15,340 bases of DNA from an uncultured Alphaproteobacteria bacterium (GTDB lineage: Bacteria; Pseudomonadota; Alphaproteobacteria; RF32; CAG-239). The position numbers and the translations under genes are program-made. Positions 7,602 to 15,137 of this stretch are shown here, one piece after another. The notes beneath the pieces are model-generated. The model was given only the letters and a program-made list of their open reading frames with translations. It was not told the origin of the DNA and ran no database searches. The stretch spans positions 1-15,340 of the forward strand of contig CAKQLF010000015.1 of the NCBI GenBank assembly GCA_934254585.1, read 5' to 3'. How positions within the stretch are numbered: position 1 is the first letter of the stretch; each line of letters begins with the position of its first letter.

Positions 7602-8857
7602 CAGATTATTGAAATCGGAGGAAATATGTAATTATTTTCAAAATCGGTTAAATATTTAAATCCTTGAGACGATAATTGAGAATAATCTTCTTTGTTTTTC
7701 GAGGCTCCAATCTGATTGCAAAAATTCTCAAATTCTTCACGTTTTTTTATAGCCGATTTCGTAAATTCTTTGATAGGCGCAGAATCCTCTGAGTAATCAA
7801 TAAATTCTACGGTATAGATAAAGTTTTTATCACAAACAAGAAATTCGGAAATATAATTGTCCGTATAAGAATTTGGTCGTTTTTTGATGTATATGTGAGC
7901 GCAAAATTCGTTCTCCATAAGCACATCAATGACGCACAATTCCTGAAAATCAACAAAAACGGTGAGTCGGGTTAATCTTTTTTGGATATCCTCGTCATCA
8001 TCATCGTCGTCATCGTCATTTTCCTCTTCCTCAAAATAAAAATAGCTATCATCGGTTTTTTGCCAAAGATTGTCATAACAATGCCGCAAAAAATCTTGCG
8101 CAATTGTGGTTATGCTTCCTTTTGGTGTAACACAACGTTGGATATTTTCTCTTTCTGAAAGGAAAGGGTAATAATACGCATAATCATAATATTCCTTACT
8201 TGACTTCAACGCGTTTCGGGCTTCATCCGTGTTTCCTTCGATGTTGTCAGCTGCTGTTTGAGCTTTTTGATAGGCTTTGCGGATTTCAGGCATGGGCACA
8301 TTATTAATATACAAATCAATAATTTCCCTAAAGGTTAATTCCTTGATTGAACGCAAGGTTCTAGTACCGTAACACCCTTCCAAAATCAACAAGAAGTTGC
8401 GCTTGATATATGCTTCTCTTTGATTCAGAGCTTTAATAGTGCCAACAAAGTTTTTGTCAACACTCTTATAAAACAAATCAATCTTTTCCGGCTTTGTTGA
8501 AAACAACCAACAATAAGCTTCCGTAAAAGCTAAAGGAATAAAATCGCGTAAAAACTTTTGGTTAAGTTCAATTTCCGCGCATTTTATAAAATCCAACAGC
8601 CATACATAGCTTTTAGACGTAATGATGTTATCAATTTTTTCCATCAAAGATATATAGTTTATGTCAACATATTGAACTATTTTTCCAAGCTTTATTATAT
8701 CTTCGTCGTTGCGGCAAAAATTGACACATTCGTCGATTTCAACTTCTGAAGGATCAAGATGTGTTTGTTTGAAGTCCTTAATAAAGAAAATGGTAAAAAT
8801 CAATTGCCACATCTCATCTTGTTGATGCAAATAATTTTTGATTAAGTTTATATTCAT
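7601..8857 (-). CDS. Unrecognised 418-residue acidic protein with a poly-Asp tract
   Basis: I do not recognise a family. There is no signal peptide or clear membrane segment. The N-terminal two thirds look alpha-helical, rich in Lys, Glu, Asn and aromatic residues. Near residue 276-292 lies an acidic tract, FEEEENDDDDDDDDED, encoded by GAY repeats (7992-8017 on the + strand). It probably links the helical part to a smaller C-terminal alpha/beta-looking domain (about 295-418). No Shine-Dalgarno is visible before ATG 8857, unlike most neighbours. The gene sits between two conserved operons, convergent to rnj, with its own near-consensus promoter and a shared terminator, so it is an independent unit. 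It may be a lineage-specific or acquired gene, but there are no mobile-element remains beside it. Confidence 0.8.
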   Translation of the reverse strand: MNINLIKNYLHQQDEMWQLIFTIFFIKDFKQTHLDPSEVEIDECVNFCRNDEDIIKLGKIVQYVDINYISLMEKIDNIITSKSYVWLLDFIKCAEIELNQKFLRDFIPLAFTEAYCWLFSTKPEKIDLFYKSVDKNFVGTIKALNQREAYIKRNFLLILEGCYGTRTLRSIKELTFREIIDLYINNVPMPEIRKAYQKAQTAADNIEGNTDEARNALKSSKEYYDYAYYYPFLSERENIQRCVTPKGSITTIAQDFLRHCYDNLWQKTDDSYFYFEEEENDDDDDDDDEDIQKRLTRLTVFVDFQELCVIDVLMENEFCAHIYIKKRPNSYTDNYISEFLVCDKNFIYTVEFIDYSEDSAPIKEFTKSAIKKREEFENFCNQIGASKNKEDYSQLSSQGFKYLTDFENNYIFPPISII

Positions 8858-8904
8858 AATAATAAAATTAAAATGTGAAACATAATGATAATAAATAGAC
8901 TTAT

Positions 8905-8933
8905 TTTATAGCATTATGTTGATTTTTTGTCAA
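8905..8933 (-). promoter_or_regulatory. Near-consensus sigma-70 promoter of the 418-residue gene
   Basis: On the minus strand TTGACA (8928-8933) and TATAAA (8905-8910) are 17 nt apart, which is close to the ideal promoter. The start would be near 8898, about 40 nt before the ATG at 8857. The -10 and start region lie in an imperfect inverted repeat (arms CATAATG at 8881-8887 and CATTATG at 8912-8918) that could be an operator. The -35 begins 2 nt past the lpxK stop. Confidence 0.75.
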
Positions 8934-8934
8934 G

Positions 8935-9894
8935 TTAAAGCCGTGTTTTTTTTGCAATAAAGTCCATCAGCTCTTCGGGCTTTTCCCAAACTATGGAAAT
9001 TTCCAGCACATTTATTTCTTTTTGATAAATATGCGGAATTTTAACAAAATCTTTGCTTGTGGTATAAATTTGAGCATTCAGACTTTGAGCTTGTTTTAAA
9101 ATATTTTCTATTTCAGCATTGGTGTAAAAGTGATGATCGGGAAAGTCTATGGTTTTGAGCAGATTAAAACCTTGCTGACTTAATGTGTGATAAAATTTTT
9201 GCGGGTGGCCGATACCGGCAAAAGCCAAAACATTCGGGTTGTCAAGATTGCAGGTTTGAGCAGCTTCGGCATATCCGTAAAAAGTCGGCAATCCGCTTTT
9301 TTGTGCCAAATTATGTTTATCTTTGCCTAAGATAATTAAAGCGTCAGCTCGTTTCAAGCCATTGCTGAAAGTTTCTCGCAAAGGGCCTGCCGGCAAAATT
9401 TTACCGTTACCGATACCATAAGTTCCGTCAAAAACCAAAAAGGACAAATCTTTATAAAGACTTGGGTTTTGAAAACCATCGTCCATAATTATGATGTCGG
9501 CTCCGTCTTTCAGGGCAGTTAAAGCTCCCTGATAGCGATTGGCATTAACGACAACCGGAGCTTGTCGAGATAAAAGAAGCGGCTCGTCCCCAACTTCGGC
9601 GGCTGAATGTTTTTTATTGTTAACAATAACGTTTTGCAGCTTTCCGCCGTAACCGCGAGTCACAAAATAGGGGTGATACATTTCACCGGTTAGCATTTTG
9701 GCAATGGAAATAGAAACGGGGGTTTTTCCGGTGCCGCCGGCGGTGATGTTGCCAATGCAGATAACCGGAATATCTGCTTTTTGCGGTTGTTTCAATTTTA
9801 GACGTGCTTGCGTCAGAAAGCCGTAAATCCAACCGATTGGCGATAATAATTTGGAAATCAAAGAGTTTGATTGCCAATAACTAGGTGTTTTCAT
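8935..9894 (-). CDS. lpxK: Tetraacyldisaccharide 4'-kinase (lipid A synthesis)
   Basis: It transfers phosphate from ATP to the 4' position of the tetraacyl disaccharide to form lipid IVA, at the inner face of the inner membrane. From the chosen start it is 319 residues. KTPSYW...LLSPIGWIYG (2-25) is the usual LpxK beginning with its membrane-anchoring helix. The Walker A motif GNITAGGTGKTP is at 48-59, TRGYGG at 79-84, VGDEPLL at 101-107 and DDGFQN at 138-143. ATG 9894 is preferred over ATG 9930 because the family begins at the KTPSYW-type motif and AAGGA precedes it. The 12 extra residues of the longer form have no family counterpart. It overlaps the waaA end by 14 nt, indicating coupled translation. 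Confidence 0.95.
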   Translation of the reverse strand: MKTPSYWQSNSLISKLLSPIGWIYGFLTQARLKLKQPQKADIPVICIGNITAGGTGKTPVSISIAKMLTGEMYHPYFVTRGYGGKLQNVIVNNKKHSAAEVGDEPLLLSRQAPVVVNANRYQGALTALKDGADIIIMDDGFQNPSLYKDLSFLVFDGTYGIGNGKILPAGPLRETFSNGLKRADALIILGKDKHNLAQKSGLPTFYGYAEAAQTCNLDNPNVLAFAGIGHPQKFYHTLSQQGFNLLKTIDFPDHHFYTNAEIENILKQAQSLNAQIYTTSKDFVKIPHIYQKEINVLEISIVWEKPEELMDFIAKKTRL

Positions 9895-11158
9895 TTTCCA
9901 TATATCCTTGAATTTTTTCGGCGATACCATCTAAGACTTTGGCCTCGCTTGTTGCCCAGTTATAAGCTAAACTGCGTTTAGCATCTAATAGTTCTTTGTT
10001 GCTCAAAAGTTGGTCAACCATATCAATCAAATCGACAGTTTCATCAACTTGAATAATGGCATCGGCGCGTTTGGCACGGTTCATTGCATCGGTAAAGTTG
10101 TGCATATGAGGGCCGACAATAACGGCATCACGGCAACGAGATGGTTCCATAAAGTTTTGTCCTCCGTGCGGAATCAGCGAGCCACCGATGAAAACAATCG
10201 GGCATAGTTCATACCAAATTCCCATTTCGCCTATTGTGTCGGCAATATAAACTTCGGTTTCTGCGGTGATTTTTTCATTGGCAGAGCGTAAAGCTGTGTT
10301 TAGCTGATATTTGTCACGCAAAATATTCTGAATTTCTGCTCCGCGGTTAGGGTGGCGGGGGGCAATAATGGTCAGCAGTCCGTCGTGTTTTGAAATTAAT
10401 CCTTTGAGATAGCGTCCTATTTTGGCTTCTTCATCGCTATGAGTCGAACTCACCAACCACACCAATCTATTGCCGATTTCGGTTTGTATTTCTTGCTTTT
10501 TGTCGGCATCTACCGGAATCGGTAAGCCGGCGTATTTCAGATTCCCGAGACACATAGCGTCTTTTGCTCCGAGTGCCCGCAAACGATAGGCATCTTCTTC
10601 CGATTGTCCAAGACAAGCCGTGAAGCAATCCAGAATTTCTTTGATTACAAAATCAAATTGCTGCCAGCGTTTAAATGATTTGTTAGAAATTCTACCGTTT
10701 ATTAAAATGAGCGGAATGTTGCGTCGTTTAATGGTAGAAAGCATTGCCGGCCAAAATTCCGATTCGAACCACAAAGCAATGGTTGGTTGCCAATGACGGA
10801 CGAAACGGGCGGAAAATACCGGATTATCAATGGGTAAATATTGGTGGAAAGCCCGTTCCGGCAGACGTTTAGCCATAACTTCCGCTGAAGTTGTGGTGCC
10901 GGTGGTTACCATTACGTGGGCTTCAGGATAAATTTCAAGCAAGCGGTTAATCAAGGGCAACATCGAAATAGATTCGCCAACCGAAGCTCCGTGCAACCAA
11001 ATCAACTGTCCGTCGGGTCTGGGTTTAGTCGGACGGCCGATTCGTTCGTTGAAACGCTTAACATCTTCTTTGCCCATTTTTTTTCGTTTTTCAATATAGC
11101 GACGAATGACTATGGGGTAAAGAGTGCGGACTAAAGTGTTATAAATTCCGATAAACAT
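9881..11158 (-). CDS. waaA: 3-deoxy-D-manno-octulosonic acid (Kdo) transferase
   Basis: It adds Kdo from CMP-Kdo to lipid IVA, the first core sugar step of LPS, at the inner membrane. The 425-residue length is normal. An N-terminal membrane-associated helix (about 1-20) precedes the GT-B fold. HGASVGES (56-63) contains the catalytic glutamate E62, and FESEFWP (131-137) and GRISNKSF (about 154-161) are characteristic. The C-terminal donor-sugar site has GGSLIPHGGQNFMEP (about 325-340). The start ATG directly follows the stop of the acyltransferase gene, with AAGGA inside that gene's end. It lies between the acyltransferase and lpxK, so three lipid A functions share one transcript. Confidence 0.95.
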   Translation of the reverse strand: MFIGIYNTLVRTLYPIVIRRYIEKRKKMGKEDVKRFNERIGRPTKPRPDGQLIWLHGASVGESISMLPLINRLLEIYPEAHVMVTTGTTTSAEVMAKRLPERAFHQYLPIDNPVFSARFVRHWQPTIALWFESEFWPAMLSTIKRRNIPLILINGRISNKSFKRWQQFDFVIKEILDCFTACLGQSEEDAYRLRALGAKDAMCLGNLKYAGLPIPVDADKKQEIQTEIGNRLVWLVSSTHSDEEAKIGRYLKGLISKHDGLLTIIAPRHPNRGAEIQNILRDKYQLNTALRSANEKITAETEVYIADTIGEMGIWYELCPIVFIGGSLIPHGGQNFMEPSRCRDAVIVGPHMHNFTDAMNRAKRADAIIQVDETVDLIDMVDQLLSNKELLDAKRSLAYNWATSEAKVLDGIAEKIQGYMENENT

Positions 11159-11953
11159 TTATTTTTCCTTTAAGTTTTCTGTAATAATTTGTTTGCGGCT
11201 CTTTTTTTGAACAGTTCCTTGCGGAATAAAAGGCAGCCCCATTTCTTGGTCAAGTTTCCAAGTTAAATTGTTTAAGGTTGTTTCTATTTCCAAGCGATAT
11301 TTTTCTAAATCTTCAGCCGAAGCCTCTGCCGGAATGAAAAAAGGTTTGGTAATGCAATAAATTCCGCGACGAAATGGCAATGGAACCAACATTTTGTCCC
11401 AACTTTTGTTGATAATTTTGGCGCCGGCTATGCTGTAAGTGATACCTATAATGGGTTTGCCGGATTTTTGAGCATAAAAAAGCGGGCTCATTGTTAATTT
11501 CATACTGGGACCGCGCGGACCGTCCGGAATTATGGCAATGCTGTTGTTTTGCTGCAGATTTCGCATCAATTCCAAAGCAGCTTCAGCTGAGTTTCTGTTA
11601 GAAGAACCACTGATATTTCCGATGCCGAATTTTTTTAAGATGTTTACAATCAAGCGGCCGTCGCGATGCGGGGAAACTAAAGCGTTTAGAGGGCGGGATT
11701 TATTCCAAAAATAAGGCATTTCCAGAGCGCGTCCGTGCCAACCGATTACAATCATACTTCCGTGTTTATCAAGTAAATCGTACGTTTCTTTGACGCCGAT
11801 GACTTTCCAACGCGTAGTTAAACCAACAAATTTCAGATAAAAATAGGCCAGATTGCCGATTATGGTTTCGATTTTTTTTGATTTTAATAAATTTTTGAGC
11901 CAATCTTTCATTTTTCTAAAATATATCCGTATTTTTGACTTAGTATTTAGCAT
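11159..11953 (-). CDS. DUF374-family lysophospholipid/lipid A acyltransferase
   Basis: A predicted membrane-associated acyltransferase of the DUF374 group, relatives of which include the lipid A secondary acyltransferase LpxJ; with waaA and lpxK beside it, a role in acylating lipid A is likely. Motifs, numbered from the downstream ATG at 11911: WHGR (58-61), HRDGRLI (82-88), SNRNSAEAALE (104-114) and PDGPRGP (129-135), which form the acyl-acceptor and acyl-donor pockets. The C-terminal 40 residues are basic and variable. The start is uncertain. ATG 11953 gives 264 residues and ATG 11911 gives 250, closer to the family, but neither has a clear Shine-Dalgarno. A TTG at 11992 is open but unsupported. 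If the TATTAT next to 11953 is a -10 box (TTGTAT 16 nt upstream), the downstream ATG is the real one. Confidence 0.88.
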   Translation of the reverse strand: MLNTKSKIRIYFRKMKDWLKNLLKSKKIETIIGNLAYFYLKFVGLTTRWKVIGVKETYDLLDKHGSMIVIGWHGRALEMPYFWNKSRPLNALVSPHRDGRLIVNILKKFGIGNISGSSNRNSAEAALELMRNLQQNNSIAIIPDGPRGPSMKLTMSPLFYAQKSGKPIIGITYSIAGAKIINKSWDKMLVPLPFRRGIYCITKPFFIPAEASAEDLEKYRLEIETTLNNLTWKLDQEMGLPFIPQGTVQKKSRKQIITENLKEK

Positions 11954-12053
11954 AATACAGGCTTTTTTAGGAAATACAATCTGAAAAACCAAAATATTAG
12001 GTGTTTTTTTACTCTTTTTTGTGCTTAAATGCCAATAACAGAAAGGAATAAAA

Positions 12054-13226
12054 ATGACAAAACGAAATTTAAAACCAGCTCAATTAAAAACGGAATTGGA
12101 AAAATGTTTACATTGTGCGGCTAAGCCTTGTATGAAAGCTTGTCCGGTTCATTGCTCGCCGTGTGATTTTATTGCCGCGGCCAAAAGCGGAGATTGGAAA
12201 ACGGCAGCGAATCTGATTGAAAAGCAGAATCCTTTAGCCCAAAGTTGCGGTTTGATTTGTCCGGATAAGTTTTGTATGAAGGCTTGCGTGCGAGCTAATT
12301 TAGACAGAGCCATAAAAATTCCGGCAGTGCAGGCGGCAATTATGCAAAAAGCGCGTATGGAAAAAAACGAATCGGGAGAAATAGTTCCGTTTAACGGTAA
12401 AAAAATTGCCGTTATCGGTTGTGGGCCGGCCGGAATCGGCGCGGTTTCGGAATTGCTGAAACAAGGTTGTGCCGTTACGGTTTTTGAGATGAATGATAAA
12501 ATCGGCGGAGCACTGAATTTAATTCCGGAGGAACGTCTGCCGCGTGAGGTCATAAACGCCGACTGGCAACAATTGGCTGAAAATCCGAATCTGGAACTGA
12601 AATTAAACGAACATATTTGTGATTATACTTTGTTGTTAGAACAAGGATTTTCGGGAGTCGTTGTTGCTATAGGTGAACAAAATTGCCGCACTCTGAAAAT
12701 TGAAGGGGAAGCTTTGAGCCTTTCGTATGTTGAATATTTGAGCAATCCGGAAAAATATCAGACAAATGGTAATGTTGCGATTGTGGGCGGCGGTGAAGTG
12801 GCTTTAGATTGCGCCTTAACCGCAAAAAAATTGGGCGGAAATGTGGAAATGTTTGTGCGTCGCCGTTTGAGTGATATGCGTATGCCGCTTGATGACTATG
12901 CAGATTTAATCGAAAACGAAATTAATGTCACTACAATGACTCGAGTGACGCGAATCGAAGCGCAAACTTCTGATTTGCTGACAGCTTTCACGGTGAAAAC
13001 TCGTTTTAATGCTGAGTGTAAATTGGAGGATATTCCGGCAACGGAAGTGGCTCGTCCTGATTTTTCTCTGATTATTTTGGCATTGGGAAGCAAGTGTGAA
13101 GAAAATTTGTTGGAAAACGAGCGTATTGTCTATGCCGGTGACTGCTTAAACGGCGGTTCAACGGCTGTCGAGGCTGTGGCTTCAGGTAAAGAGGCGGCGC
13201 AAAAACTGTGGGCTGAAATAATTTAG
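12054..13226 (+). CDS. PreT/GltD-like NAD(P)- and FAD-dependent Fe-S oxidoreductase
   Basis: A 390-residue flavoprotein of the family shared by the GltD subunit of glutamate synthase, PreT and the N-terminal half of dihydropyrimidine dehydrogenase. The N-terminal iron-sulphur domain has cysteines at 18, 21, 26, 30 and 65, 69, 74, 78, enough for two [4Fe-4S] clusters. Two more, at 34 and 37, are nearby. The FAD-binding motif VIGCGPAGIGA is at 120-130, the NAD(P) motif VGGGEVALDCA near 243-253 with RRR after it, and the FAD-contacting YAGDCLNGGSTAVEAVASG near 363-381. PNPLAQSCG-like spacing (59-66) resembles PreT. AAGGA precedes ATG 12054. It stands alone, with no gltB, preA or other catalytic partner beside it, so its electron acceptor is unknown. 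Confidence 0.85.
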   Translation: MTKRNLKPAQLKTELEKCLHCAAKPCMKACPVHCSPCDFIAAAKSGDWKTAANLIEKQNPLAQSCGLICPDKFCMKACVRANLDRAIKIPAVQAAIMQKARMEKNESGEIVPFNGKKIAVIGCGPAGIGAVSELLKQGCAVTVFEMNDKIGGALNLIPEERLPREVINADWQQLAENPNLELKLNEHICDYTLLLEQGFSGVVVAIGEQNCRTLKIEGEALSLSYVEYLSNPEKYQTNGNVAIVGGGEVALDCALTAKKLGGNVEMFVRRRLSDMRMPLDDYADLIENEINVTTMTRVTRIEAQTSDLLTAFTVKTRFNAECKLEDIPATEVARPDFSLIILALGSKCEENLLENERIVYAGDCLNGGSTAVEAVASGKEAAQKLWAEII

Positions 13227-14614
13227 TCCACAGGGCCTGTTTCACGCAAATGTTGTTTGATGGCTCCGATTTTCCAACGCATAGAGTCTTTACTGAATTT
13301 GCGGATGTAATAGAAGTAGCCTCCTGTGACAAACAATCCGGCCGCCGTCCAAGAAATTGCACTGGCATAAAAAATTCCGGTGTATCCCATAACTTTGGCT
13401 AAGTAGACGGCGGCAAAAATACGGGTCGAAAGTTCAATTATACTGGAAATGAACGGAATTATCGGTTTTCCCATACCTTGAACGGTGTTGCGGAAAACAA
13501 ATATTAATCCTAAGAAAAAATAAAATTGTGTGCTGATAACCAAATATTCTTTGCCAATGGTTATAATTTGGTTGTTGCCGTCGTTTACAAAAATTCCAAT
13601 CATATTTTCTCCGACTTCACGCATTAAAATAAAGCCGAAAATGCTTAGTCCCGTGGAAATTAAAAAGGCATATTTGGCACCGCGCCGAATCCGTGATAAT
13701 AGGTTTGCTCCCCAGTTTTGGGCCGAAAATGTGGCCATAGCCAAACCAATGGCCATCAACGGTTGGGTGGCTACCTGCTCAATGCGTAAAGCGGCGGCAA
13801 ACGCGGCAATAACAGAAGGGCCAAACGAGTTGCAAACACTCTGGACAATCAAAATACTAAAAGAAAGAATTGAAAATTGTAAAGCCATTGGAATTGCGAT
13901 GTTTAAATGGTCACGCATTATACGACTTTCATATTTCATAAAACGGCGGTTAAGACGCAATAATGGATATTTTTTCCACATATAGGCATAGCACAATATA
14001 ACGGAAATTGTGTTGGCAACCAGTGTTCCGGCAGCCGAGCCAATGACACCCCAATGAAAATTGTTTATAAAAATAAAGTTCAAAACAATGTTGATTAATG
14101 AAGAAAAAATTAAAAAATAGAGAGGTGTTTTGCTGTCGCCCAAGGCACGAATAAAACCGGACAGCAGATTGTAGGTGATTATCATAATCCCGCTTAGTGC
14201 CAAAACATACATAAATTTGTAGGCGTCGTCAAAAATTTCGGCCGGAACATTCATTATGCGTAACAATGGTTTTAAGCTTATAATCAGACCTAAGGTCATA
14301 ATAATGCTCAAGGCCAAGGCGGCGAGTAATCCGTGAAACACGGATTTTTGTACTCCGTCATCATCATGGGCACCGAATCGTTGGGCCGTGACTACGGTTA
14401 AGCCTCCGGTAAAGCCAAAGGCAATCATCAAAAATACCATATAAATCGGGGCAGATGAACCAACAGCAGCCAAAGCCTCCGTACCAAGAAGCCGTCCTAC
14501 GATAACCATATCAGAAATCTGATAAATTTGTAAAAAGAGGTTGCCTAACAAAAGCGGTATGGCAAATTTTATAATTAAAGTCAATGGGTTGCCTATGGTT
14601 AAATCGTTTGTCAT
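13223..14614 (-). CDS. MATE-family multidrug/toxin efflux transporter
   Basis: A 463-residue inner-membrane exporter with the expected 12 transmembrane helices in two similar halves, driven by a Na+ or H+ gradient. Family motifs are QISDMVIVGRLLGTEALAAVG (start of helix 2, about 32-52), GFTGGLTVVTAQRFGAHD (about 67-84), the second-half counterpart QPLMAIGLAMATFSAQNWGAN, and GMGKPIIPF. AGAGGT lies 6 nt before ATG 14614. The substrate cannot be told from sequence. The stop codon overlaps that of the convergent oxidoreductase (shared 13223-13226), leaving no intergenic terminator. Confidence 0.93.
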   Translation of the reverse strand: MTNDLTIGNPLTLIIKFAIPLLLGNLFLQIYQISDMVIVGRLLGTEALAAVGSSAPIYMVFLMIAFGFTGGLTVVTAQRFGAHDDDGVQKSVFHGLLAALALSIIMTLGLIISLKPLLRIMNVPAEIFDDAYKFMYVLALSGIMIITYNLLSGFIRALGDSKTPLYFLIFSSLINIVLNFIFINNFHWGVIGSAAGTLVANTISVILCYAYMWKKYPLLRLNRRFMKYESRIMRDHLNIAIPMALQFSILSFSILIVQSVCNSFGPSVIAAFAAALRIEQVATQPLMAIGLAMATFSAQNWGANLLSRIRRGAKYAFLISTGLSIFGFILMREVGENMIGIFVNDGNNQIITIGKEYLVISTQFYFFLGLIFVFRNTVQGMGKPIIPFISSIIELSTRIFAAVYLAKVMGYTGIFYASAISWTAAGLFVTGGYFYYIRKFSKDSMRWKIGAIKQHLRETGPVD

Positions 14615-14652
14615 CTTTTTACCTCTTTATCTATTCTCTAAATCTTTTTTAA

Positions 14653-14662
14653 ACACGCGTGT
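14653..14662. promoter_or_regulatory. Palindromic operator candidate at the MATE start site
   Basis: ACACGCGTGT is a perfect 10-bp palindrome immediately downstream of the -10 of the MATE promoter, covering the expected transcription start. A repressor bound here would block initiation, as is common for exporter genes. No regulator gene is visible nearby. Confidence 0.35.
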
Positions 14663-14690
14663 GTTATAGCCCACTTTGTTGAAATGTAAA
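14663..14690 (-). promoter_or_regulatory. Sigma-70-type promoter of the MATE gene
   Basis: On the minus strand TTTACA (14685-14690) and TATAAC (14663-14668) are 16 nt apart. The start would be near 14656, about 40 nt before the ATG at 14614. Confidence 0.6.
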
Positions 14691-14724
14691 GCCCAAAATT
14701 GCCGATTTTTTAGAAAAAAATTTT

Positions 14725-14754
14725 CTGACAGCCAATATACAGATAAAATATAAT
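14725..14754 (+). promoter_or_regulatory. Possible distal promoter upstream of tRNA-Val
   Basis: CTGACA (14725-14730) and a perfect TATAAT (14749-14754) are 18 nt apart. A transcript from here would carry an AT-rich leader of about 100 nt, including a small inverted repeat (ATAAC/GTTAT, 14771-14785), before the tRNA. Confidence 0.4.
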
Positions 14755-14815
14755 CGGTCTTTTTTATTATATAACAATGCGTTATGATAAAAATACAAAA
14801 AAATGAAAAAAATGC

Positions 14816-14844
14816 TTGATTTTTGTTTTTTTAGCGTGTATAAA
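14816..14844 (+). promoter_or_regulatory. Main promoter of tRNA-Val
   Basis: TTGATT (14816-14821) and TATAAA (14839-14844) are 17 nt apart. Transcription would begin near 14851, about 12 nt before the mature tRNA 5' end, which suits a tRNA gene. Confidence 0.75.
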
Positions 14845-14862
14845 CATTTCTGTTGATGAGAT

Positions 14863-14938
14863 GGACGCTTAGCTCAGCTGGAAGAGCATCTCGTTTACAC
14901 CGAGAGGGTCGGGAGTTCGAGCCTCTCAGCGTCCACCA
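14863..14938 (+). tRNA. tRNA-Val (anticodon UAC)
   Basis: A 76-nt cloverleaf: acceptor GGACGCT pairs with AGCGTCC, then ACCA with an encoded CCA. The D-arm is GCTCAGCTGGAAGAGC. The anticodon stem TCTCG/CGAGA encloses TTTACAC, giving anticodon TAC (valine). The T-arm is GGGAG-TTCGAGC-CTCTC. Its last 12 nt are repeated 211 nt downstream. Confidence 0.97.
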
Positions 14939-14947
14939 GTCCGAAGG

Positions 14948-14971
14948 CTGCCGAAAGGCAGTTTTTTTTTT
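14948..14971 (+). terminator. Rho-independent terminator of tRNA-Val
   Basis: CTGCC-GAAA-GGCAG, a 5-bp stem with a stable GNRA tetraloop, is followed by ten T. It starts 10 nt after the tRNA CCA. It is part of the repeated unit and recurs in unit 2. Confidence 0.9.
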
Positions 14972-14999
14972 GTTTTAAAAGCTGATTCAGATAGTGGCT

Positions 15000-15019
15000 C
15001 GAACTCCCTCGGGAGTTCG
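15000..15019 (+). repeat. Hairpin with anti-T-arm sequence
   Basis: CGAACTCCC and GGGAGTTCG are perfect inverted arms separated by TC. The right arm copies the tRNA-Val T-arm sense sequence. The left arm, extended back to 14996, is complementary to 13 nt of it (GGGAGTTCGAGCC in the tRNA). The same hairpin occurs in unit 2 at 15234-15253. Confidence 0.85.
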
Positions 15020-15022
15020 TTT

Positions 15023-15078
15023 GCATTCAAAATAAATTGCTGCGCTCAAAACCAGTTTGGCTAGCAATTTATGAATGC
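15023..15078 (+). repeat. Long imperfect hairpin within unit 1
   Basis: GCATTC (15023-15028) pairs with GAATGC (15073-15078), and ATAAATTGCT pairs with AGCAATTTAT, with a 3-nt bulge on the left arm. The loop contains a smaller AAAC/GTTT repeat. It is repeated in unit 2 (15257-15312), where the one substitution falls in the bulge. Confidence 0.8.
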
Positions 15079-15091
15079 TGCACCTTTCGTT

Positions 15092-15119
15092 GAAAAATAT
15101 CCATTAAGGGATATTTTTC
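15092..15119 (+). repeat. 11-bp AT-rich hairpin within unit 1
   Basis: GAAAAATATCC (15092-15102) and GGATATTTTTC (15109-15119) are perfect inverted arms around a 6-nt loop. No T-run follows beyond the stem, so terminator function is doubtful. In unit 2 the window ends inside the loop. Confidence 0.75.
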
Positions 15120-15137
15120 TGCCTCAAGCCGGTGTCA

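Larger units (their letters stand above)
14927..15137 (+). repeat. Tandem repeat unit 1, beginning with the tRNA-Val 3' tail
   Basis: This 211-nt unit begins with the last 12 nt of tRNA-Val (14927-14938). It continues with a terminator hairpin, a short palindrome (CTGATTCAG, 14982-14990) and three further inverted repeats (15000-15019, 15023-15078, 15092-15119), and ends in a unique-looking tail (15120-15137). Unit 2 starts directly after it with the same tRNA tail. No reading frame of note is present, so it is either non-coding RNA or DNA structure. Confidence 0.92.

Noticed and set aside
9895..9930. Longer LpxK start at ATG 9930
   Set aside because: LpxK proteins begin at the (K)xPxxW motif, which is at 9894; the 12 extra residues lie inside waaA with poorer ribosome-binding spacing.
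11954..11992. TTG start for the DUF374 acyltransferase
   Set aside because: No Shine-Dalgarno precedes it, the extra residues do not match the family, and a possible promoter lies across the region.
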